From Pelodera strongyloides (taxonomy: Eukaryota > Nematoda > Chromadorea > Rhabditida > Rhabditidae), in the NCBI GenBank assembly GCA_036852015.1, contig JAANDG010000136.1, forward strand, positions 1 through 64,000: a DNA stretch of 64,000 nt, given 5' to 3'. Under the pieces are notes generated by a model. That model was not told the origin of the DNA. It saw only the letters and a list, made by a program, of their open reading frames with translations, and made no database searches. Both the position numbers and the translations under genes were made by a program. Of the stretch, positions 60,301-64,000 are shown piece after piece. Within the stretch, counting starts at the first letter, position 1. The number at the start of each line of letters is the position of its first letter.

Positions 60301-63300
60301 ACTCGGATTCCCGACCCTGAATGCGTACCACTGGCTGACTCCCCGTTGGGAATACAATCCAATGATTAGAATACTCAAAACATACATGGAACCAAGAGAG
60401 TGCAGGGGAAACGAGGAGAGGCTAGACAGGTAATAAGGGATAATATTTTTGATTGACTCTGCTGAATACACTATACACAAGTATTTCAACAAAAAATACT
60501 AATGAACCGCCTGCGAGCCGTAGAGGAAGTTCTATATTTACGATTCTTAAATCTTGGCAAAGCCCCGAATATCTAGTATACATGGCTGCTAGAAATTATC
60601 ATTCATCCTGTGTTTCACTATTGGATACAGTATACTTCTTTCCATGCAATATCTAGTTGGTCCTTTGTGAGCTGTCTGCTGAACACCTCTTTACCGAGAG
60701 CGAGTACACATTTTTTTCGTTTTTGATCTAACTATGAATTTTTCGATTGCGAGCTGGGGCTCAATTCCCCCTTTTTGCATGGCTAACTGGAATATGATTC
60801 CCATTTTTTTTTAATATTATATTTCAGATGTCCGCTTCGTCTCTCTGGGAACACAAGTCAGTGGCAGTGCATGGACACCGAACATTTTAATTACATCTTC
60901 TGCGGCAAAGCGCGATCTCTAAATAAGTGGGATTTTTATGCGTGTCTTTATCTTTGAAGGCCAATGGACATTGTTTATAGACAGTTATTACTAGGAACCA
61001 AAAAATGAGAGTAGTAACCTCTAGCCCGACGGAGACAGTAAGAGTTGAAACGGTTTATCGGAGTCGGAACTCGGAACAATATTAACAAAAATAATATCAA
61101 TTATTATTTGTATATTGATTTCCTATTCAGAGACTACGTCGGCCAATGGGGAGGGATCAGTTTTGCCAGGCACGGAATAGAGGCACCAGAGATGGAGACA
61201 GAGGAGAGATCAGTGCTCAGACATGTAGAGATAGTTGGAGGTGGAGAGGGACATAACGACACGTATCAGGTGAGAGAGCAGAGGGTGTTAGACGTTTAAA
61301 CTAAAGAATTTGACGATATGACGAAATAGACACATAAAGAGTATCGCAGTGGTAATAACGTCATATACTTTATTTGTGAAACGTATGTTGGTTATCTAAA
61401 ATCTCATTTATTTTGCGAAAGTTGTGGTCTCTTCACAGGCATGGAATAAATGGGAATAACTACGTACTAGCTGTTACTACCCGTACATAAACTCGTTTTT
61501 GGCTGTCATTGTGCTCTGACTACGGTACCTCATTGGGGCTTTTTATTTGTTGATGCGTTTTTATTGAAACCCATAGTTTTCTCCCAGAAAATTTGGGGAA
61601 ACTTTTGCTTATTTACTTTTAGGGCGGAGCTCTGCTGATCTTCAACCGATCTCCTATTATTGACCATTTGAATGTGACCAACAGCAGCATGCATGGAATT
61701 GAGGTATAATTTTCCACATAATTCTATAGTTTGCACTCATTTTACCTATTATGCCACCTATTTTCAATGGGATTTGCCTAGACAAGATATTTTGCGAGTT
61801 TACCTGGACCGGCACTCGAATAGTGCTACGAGCATTACTTTGAAGCGCTAGCTTGAGCCGATCCTCTTTAGGAACCAGAAGTTGAAGCGCAACACCGCTA
61901 TTTGAGCTCCATACTTTTTGAAAGAATCCATTATTTTTCCCTTTCCAGATTGTGTCACCTCGCGATCGGGTGGTGCTCAACCGTGTTAACGTGACGGACA
62001 ACCATGGACGGGGCGTGTCAGTCCTTACCACCAACTTGCAAGGAAATAATGGAGGTAATTGTGCAAGATTTCTTAATTACATGTAATGTATGGATTTTGT
62101 ACAATTTCATGATATTCGAAGAATGGTTGGAGACTCTTGATTTAGTGTTGAATATGCGTTTGTCAATTTGTCACATTGTTTGACACTCGTGACTCGTGAC
62201 AGTTGTGTATATCAATGAGCAATTTAAAGGTCATGCATGCTCCAGTTAACCGACATGACGTAAGGGCACTTTATAATAATTATAATAATGTATTACATCA
62301 CAAAACATATATAATTAAAAAATTATAAATACAATTAAGACATCAAAACGGTAATAAGGGACATGTGCAAAGGTAAGCGGAAATTCTGGGGCATCGAACA
62401 AAGGTAATTTGCCGAGCATTGCAACTCTTTAATTTTTATTTTGCCGAAGTCAAATCCTATGCTTCAGTCTACTACGGTAAATTCGCTTCCAGAGCCCCCG
62501 CCCACATTATCTCAGTATATAGTACTAACATTTGGCTTTCGTAGTAAATGTTATGCTATGGTAACTACATAAAATATTTTTTTTCTTCCAGACCCTCCAT
62601 CAACCCCTCTCGTTATTCCGTACTACGCACGCGGAATGGCGGACATGTGCGCGAGCGCAAAGCGAATTAAAGTCGACGGACGCGTATTAATCTTCTACAA
62701 GTACGACTCCCGCCCCGTCGACTGTATGAAGACGTTCACGGGCAACGGACGCACATTGTCGCTCAGGTTCTTGCAAGTAGGTTTTGGTTTTAGTTTTTTT
62801 CTGTGAAGTTTTCTGTGGCGCAGTCCTGGCAAACAAAGACGCTTTGTTTTCTGTATGAATGGTGGTGCGAGCACATTTTCGGATACGACAATAATAGTCA
62901 CCGAAGGAAATGTATGAAAAACAAGGACGAGCAAAAGAAGTTGATCCCTTGTATGAATAAATAACATTCTCCGATCATTTTAACGCGAAATACCGGCCGG
63001 TTTTTTGAAACACATCGAGTAGACCAGCATTCCTGTGCAGCTTATGCAGTGATCATAAATTAGAATAAAAAAATCGAGCTAAAATCGAGTAACTTAGCAT
63101 AAATAAGTCAGAATCCAGTTGTCGACGATGCGTTTCAAAAACCGGCCGGTATTTCGCTTTAATAATTTAAGTACGCCCTAACATGGTGTACTCATAGTTC
63201 TATATAGAGCTTGTTAGAACTGAAAGCCCTTTACTCGACTAATCTTCGTTTCGGTTATATTGCGAGTGTATTTAAGCTTGTCTTGTGCATCAACAAAATA

Positions 63301-63872
63301 TTTAGGTGAATTTCTATTCCTCGCCCACGGACCTCGGTAGATCGGACGCTCTGCGTGTCTACTCGTCAGACAGGCTTCATCTTTCGACAATGTTGGCAGA
63401 ATACAGACAACCAGGAAGCGAGGGATTTAGACAAGGTATAGTGTACATGTACAATAGGGTATATTTTACACTCTTCAAGTTTTCGCTCTGACGTGGTCGA
63501 GTGGCTCGTCTTCAACGCGCGTTCCACGCTCTCAAACGTTTATGGAACCACGCTTGACTAATAATGTTTGTTAGTACAACTCGTTAGTGGTTTAAATTAA
63601 CAAAGTTATACTACGTATCTAGGAACTCATGAAGCCGAAAGTTACCCTAACATAGGATGTTTTCACGGTGTTATCATTCTAATACTGTGAACAGGTTATG
63701 ACACGCTATCGAAGTGAAAAACTATTGAAATTTTTTATTTTAGTGCCTCCTACCCCGCTCAGTCATTCTGTTTCGGCTGAAACCCTTTCTCTTCACCTGC
63801 GTGCTACTGCGGCCGATGGAAGTTTTGGATTTATTGCTGAGATAGCTTCTAGTCCGGCACCGCCGGAAGATA
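34905..63872 (+). CDS. bark: Bark beetle/Anakonda-like giant SRCR and beta-helix surface protein (5' portion; continues off right edge)
   Basis: In Drosophila this protein is a large transmembrane component of tricellular junctions; a matching role here is inferred from architecture. Fifty-seven exons chain in phase from ATG 34905 to a donor at 63872/63873, ~2,301 codons; exon coordinates are given in the segment entries. Order: signal peptide (~1-20); cap repeat; SRCR 1 (~130-240); beta-helix repeats; second cap repeat and SRCR 2 (~1028-1120); beta-helix repeats and a CUB-like stretch; third cap repeat; polybasic segment (~1843-1900); SRCR 3 (~1930-2045); beta-helix and a CUB-like region to the edge. 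Many N-glycosylation sequons (NVT, NIT, NST) fit an extracellular protein. The C-lectin-like and transmembrane parts known in the fly protein would lie to the right. The 5' UTR and promoter were not identified. Confidence 0.9.
35180..35356. repeat. Palindromic MITE, family 2, intron 1 of the bark-like gene
   Basis: Starts TAAAGCGAAATACCGG and ends TGTTTCGCTTTAA. It occupies about 40% of the 440-bp first intron and ends ~48 bases before exon 2. Confidence 0.85.
36293..36423. repeat. Family 3 element, intron 2
   Basis: Starts ATGGGGTTTATAAGCATGG and ends GGATACTTGGAAACCCCAT. The terminal inverted repeat ATGGGGTTT/AAACCCCAT is preserved, and the body includes CAGAAATACGGTAGTACTGA. Confidence 0.7.
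37040..37381. repeat. Two family 2 MITEs side by side, intron 2
   Basis: A diverged copy (about 37040-37190, ACGGACGGTTTTTGAAACG ... CAATAACCGGCAGTT) is followed by a typical copy at 37206-37381, whose left end is TTAAAGCGAAATACC. The right end of the second has lost its CTTTAA terminus. Confidence 0.75.
37909..39213 (+). other. Bark-like exons 4-7: SRCR domain 1
   Basis: Exons 37909-37967, 38464-38519, 38783-38882, 39098-39213. Diagnostic SRCR blocks are GRLQVQFRDRWRSVC, WTSTDVGSACRSMGYGDGG and CQGEDDIGILCWG. The insert between them (PECHPGAADLWDCPG) includes an extra Cys pair. SRCR domains are disulfide-bonded extracellular modules of ~100 residues; this one is of normal length. Confidence 0.88.
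40339..40518. repeat. Palindromic MITE, family 2, intron 10
   Basis: TTAAAGCGACATACCGG at the left and CCGGTATTTCGCTTTAA at the right. It is full length with a few substitutions. Confidence 0.85.
41126..41252. repeat. Purine-rich (GGGAGA)n microsatellite, intron 11
   Basis: A near-continuous G/A tract on the plus strand, with units such as GGGAGAGTGGGAGAGGAA repeated. The 1.56-kb intron 40745-42301 shows no exon; it also holds the left half of a family 2 MITE (42112-42225). Confidence 0.7.
42112..42225. repeat. Truncated family 2 MITE (left half), intron 11
   Basis: TTAAAGCGAAATACTGG followed by GTTTTTGAAACGCATTGTGG and the GCATATGCAAATGAAC segment. The sequence then leaves the family before the mirror half. 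Confidence 0.75.
42720..42863. repeat. Family 3 element, intron 13
   Basis: Best-preserved copy: ATGGGGTTTCTAAGTATGG at the left, TACTTTTAAACCCCAT at the right, with ACGGTAGTATTGACAG inside. Confidence 0.75.
44498..44913. repeat. Large palindromic element, family 4, intron 17
   Basis: Arms of ~200 bp are near-perfect inverted repeats, TTAAAGGGTCAGGCCCATTT ... AAATGGGCCTGACCCTTTAA. It ends 15 bases before exon 18 (44929), so it lies against the acceptor region. Confidence 0.87.
45479..45959. repeat. Large palindromic element, family 6 (TTAAAGGGATGGGTTC ends), intron 18
   Basis: A ~481-bp inverted repeat: the left arm begins TTAAAGGGATGGGTTCACTA and the right arm ends TAGTGAACCCATCCCTTTAA, with inner arms of ~200 bp matching. 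A lone copy of the right end (GACCCCATCCCTTTAA) appears near 55567-55582 in another intron. Confidence 0.87.
45956..46135. repeat. Palindromic MITE, family 2, sharing a TTAA with family 6
   Basis: Its left TTAA (45956-45959) is the last four bases of the family 6 palindrome. The right end reads CCGGTATTTCGCTTTGA, with the final TTAA lost by substitution. Confidence 0.85.
46347..46468. repeat. (AG)n microsatellite, intron 19
   Basis: AGAGAGAGAG blocks with occasional GAAAGAAAG interruptions follow the exon 19 donor at 46320. A read-through frame into this tract would give Arg-Glu repeats and is not coding. Confidence 0.75.
47981..49917 (+). other. Bark-like exons 26-30: second cap repeat and SRCR domain 2
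   Basis: Exons 47981-48189, 48427-48576, 48998-49180, 49361-49436, 49722-49917. The second cap repeat reads YDVTEDLHVAPGAKLSI then GSVLQFADNVGMLVQG. The SRCR 2 blocks are GRLEVLIDDEWGTVC, ALMACNQLGM and MDSIRCEENE, then KCRIDGTLHNV, CRATEVV and GIRCV. The order cap repeat then SRCR is the same as in exons 2-7, which supports internal duplication. Intron 26 (48190-48426) is CT-rich. Confidence 0.87.
48612..48762. repeat. Diverged relative of family 1 (TTTGGGAAAATTTGC type), intron 27
   Basis: Inverted halves share TTGGGAAAATTTGCATATG / GCAAATTTCCCAAA and GTATCCTATG / CATAGGATAC. A similar relative at about 56793-56925 directly adjoins the family 1 copy at 56934. Confidence 0.65.
49930..50045. 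repeat. CT-rich microsatellite, intron 30
   Basis: CTCTCT, CTTTTT and CCCCCT blocks begin just after the exon 30 donor. It is the pyrimidine counterpart of the purine tracts in other introns of this gene. Confidence 0.6.
50838..50990. repeat. ~40-bp tandem repeat, intron 32
   Basis: Four tandem copies of ATGTTCAACATACGTTTCAA ... TGGGAGTATCCCACAT start at 50845, 50885, 50925 and 50960. The array begins only ~16 bases after the donor of exon 50709-50822. The period is not a multiple of three. Confidence 0.8.
51078..51228. repeat. Perfect 57-bp inverted repeat (foldback), intron 32
   Basis: The arm 51078-51133 (ATCAGAGTCGGTATTTTAAC ...) returns as an exact complement at 51172-51228 (... GTTAAAATACCGACTCTGAT), with a ~38-bp spacer. 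TCTCGGAATCCCATCTCGG occurs inside each arm as a short internal repeat. Confidence 0.87.
51602..51883. repeat. Inverted-repeat element of unknown class, intron 33
   Basis: TATTCTTCTTGTACAGATG and GTTGTGAGCA at 51607-51638 reappear as TGCTCACAAC and CATCTGTACAAGAAGAATA at 51849-51878. Between them lies CAACGTTTCGAGCGTAGG then TCATCATCAGGAC, a motif pair often seen at the edges of dispersed animal repeats. Confidence 0.55.
52309..52390 (+). pseudogene. tRNA-like (Leu/Ser type) sequence, copy 1
   Basis: Perfect internal promoter boxes: box A TGGCCGAGTGG (52317-52327) and box B GGTTCGATTCC (52369-52379). The D-arm TGGCCGAGTGGTCTAAGGCGC is that of Leu tRNAs. The anticodon stem does not pair and the acceptor pairs poorly, so it is probably a tRNA-derived repeat rather than a working tRNA. 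Confidence 0.6.
52864..52945 (+). pseudogene. tRNA-like (Leu/Ser type) sequence, copy 2
   Basis: Same boxes as copy 1: box A at 52872-52882 and box B at 52924-52934. It differs from copy 1 at only a few positions and is the second unit of the 555-bp duplication. Confidence 0.6.
53960..54128. repeat. (GA)n purine tract, intron 35
   Basis: GAGAGAGAGAGAGAGAGAAA and related units lie between exons 53725-53914 and 54165-54316. Confidence 0.75.
55950..56030 (-). pseudogene. Degenerate tRNA-like sequence, intron 40
   Basis: Read on minus: box A TGGTGTAGTGG (about 56019-56009) and box B GGTTCGATTCT (55980-55970), spaced 38 bases, with GCTTC...GAAGC as a possible anticodon stem around an over-long loop. 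Likely a decayed tRNA or tRNA-derived element. Confidence 0.4.
56934..57104. repeat. Palindromic MITE, family 1, intron 42 (best copy)
   Basis: Intact TTAAAGCGAAATGCTAGCCC at the left and GGCTAGCATTTCGCTTTAA at the right, with almost perfect complementary arms around a short GATCGTCCACGGCAATCG centre. It ends 14 bases before exon 43 (57119). Confidence 0.88.
57247..57337. repeat. Nearly pure (CT)n microsatellite, intron 43
   Basis: About 45 CT dinucleotides with two short interruptions (CCTTCC). It lies ~40 bases after the donor at 57206/57207. Confidence 0.85.
58218..60926 (+). other. Bark-like exons 46-51: third cap repeat, polybasic segment and SRCR domain 3
   Basis: Exons 58218-58323, 58966-59042, 59316-59486, 59850-60042, 60287-60429, 60828-60926. 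The cap repeat is YRITRDLTIMPGATLYI then ERGVEVHVWPGVRILVLGD. Exon 48 (59316-59486) is strongly basic and holds RYKRS, GRRKRS and RRKRAF within ~50 residues, candidate proprotein-convertase sites. SRCR 3 blocks are RQFTIRNAQVVCRELGFP, ECRGNEERLDRCPLRL and QWQCMDTEHFNYIFCG. The intron after exon 46 contains a duplicated 76-bp segment around a palindrome. Confidence 0.86.
58348..58719. repeat. 76-bp direct duplication flanking a palindromic insert, intron 46
   Basis: TATCGACCATAAACTTGTAA ... CTGAAACGGATGGAA occurs at 58348-58423 and again at 58644-58719 (offset 296). The ~220 bp between them contains inverted arms GAAGAATTCCGGGAAAAG (58467-58484) and CTTTTCCGGAATTCTTC (58604-58620). A TGTTA microsatellite follows at 58731-58760. 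Confidence 0.75.
61131..63872 (+). other. Bark-like exons 52-57: beta-helix rungs and CUB-like region, running off the window
   Basis: Exons 61131-61269, 61623-61703, 61949-62054, 62592-62776, 63306-63435, 63744-63872. Rungs: GQWGGISFARHGIEAP, VLRHVEIVGGGEGHN, GALLIFNRSPIIDHLNVTNS, NRVNVTDNHGRGVSV. Exons 55-57 (MADMCASAKRIKVDGRVLIF, DALRVYSSDRLHL, LHLRATAADGSFGFIAEI) look like the CUB-like segment that precedes the C-terminal domains in bark proteins. The last exon ends in phase 1 at a GTAGGT donor. Confidence 0.84.
62980..63162. repeat. Palindromic MITE, family 2, intron 55
   Basis: Left end TTAACGCGAAATACCGG (one change from consensus), right end CCGGTATTTCGCTTTAA, full length. Confidence 0.85.
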
Positions 63873-63925
63873 GTAGGTTTTTTGAATTGTGGGACTCTAC
63901 GTGACCACTTCTCATTAGTCATTTT

Positions 63926-64000
63926 TTAAAGCGAAATACCGGTAGGTTTTCAAAACGCATCGTGGACGACTGAATTCTTACGTACGTATGCTAATTTGCT
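63926..64000. repeat. Family 2 MITE, cut by the window edge
   Basis: TTAAAGCGAAATACCGG followed by GCATCGTGGACGACTGAATT. The left part of a typical copy, just after exon 57. Confidence 0.8.

Noticed and set aside
63487..63560. Possible tRNA (TGGTCGAGTGG box A)
   Set aside because: No box B or T-arm follows at the expected distance and the arms do not fold.
1..64000. CRISPR arrays, prophage, operon-type promoters or ribosome binding sites
   Set aside because: The sequence is clearly eukaryotic nuclear DNA. The direct repeats present are satellites, duplications or transposon relics without spacer structure.

Overview
The window looks like a 64 kb piece of an animal nuclear genome: multi-exon genes with short exons (mostly 40-220 bp), GT/AG introns, and acceptors that nearly always read TTTCAG, TTTTAG or similar. 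That acceptor style, A+T-rich introns, and abundant short palindromic transposon relics carrying CTACCGTA/TACTGTAG-type words resemble rhabditid nematodes. The species cannot be fixed from this window, and an ecdysozoan outside the nematodes is not excluded. No bacterial, organellar or CRISPR sequence was seen.

Layout, left to right. (A) Minus strand, 4331 down to 8 and continuing off the left edge: an unrecognised Lys/Ser-rich protein with three SUMO-interaction-like motifs. (B) Plus strand, 5256-10303: a dihydroxyacetone kinase / triokinase (DhaK + DhaL domains), head-to-head with A. (C) Minus strand, 19005 down to 11634: a 20-exon gene for an unrecognised ~621-residue protein, tail-to-tail with B. 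(Desert) 19006-34904: about 16 kb without a convincing gene, holding a ~344-bp-unit satellite, palindromic elements, a poly(T) insertion and a few short ambiguous open stretches. (D) Plus strand, 34905 to beyond the right edge: a very large secreted or cell-surface protein, the orthologue of Drosophila bark beetle/Anakonda, with 57 exons and ~2,300 codons visible. It has a signal peptide, three SRCR domains and right-handed parallel beta-helix repeats arranged as a triplicated module. The C-terminal part is outside the window.

Genes A-D have no obvious shared pathway. B is a metabolic enzyme, A is probably nuclear, D in insects organises tricellular junctions of epithelia, and C is unknown. 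Gene models were built by hand from splice signals and checked by phase: every junction listed keeps the frame. One exon of B was not found.

The clearest non-genic theme is a set of palindromic elements in at least five families, all ending in TTAAAG[C/G]G...C[C/G]CTTTAA. At two places two families abut and share a single TTAA, which points to TTAA-targeted insertion by one transposition system. I see no previously undescribed enzymatic system. The observations most worth following are this element set, the alternating-inverted satellite, the tRNA-like dimer in a D intron, the poly(T) insertion with flanking duplication, and the polybasic cluster in D.
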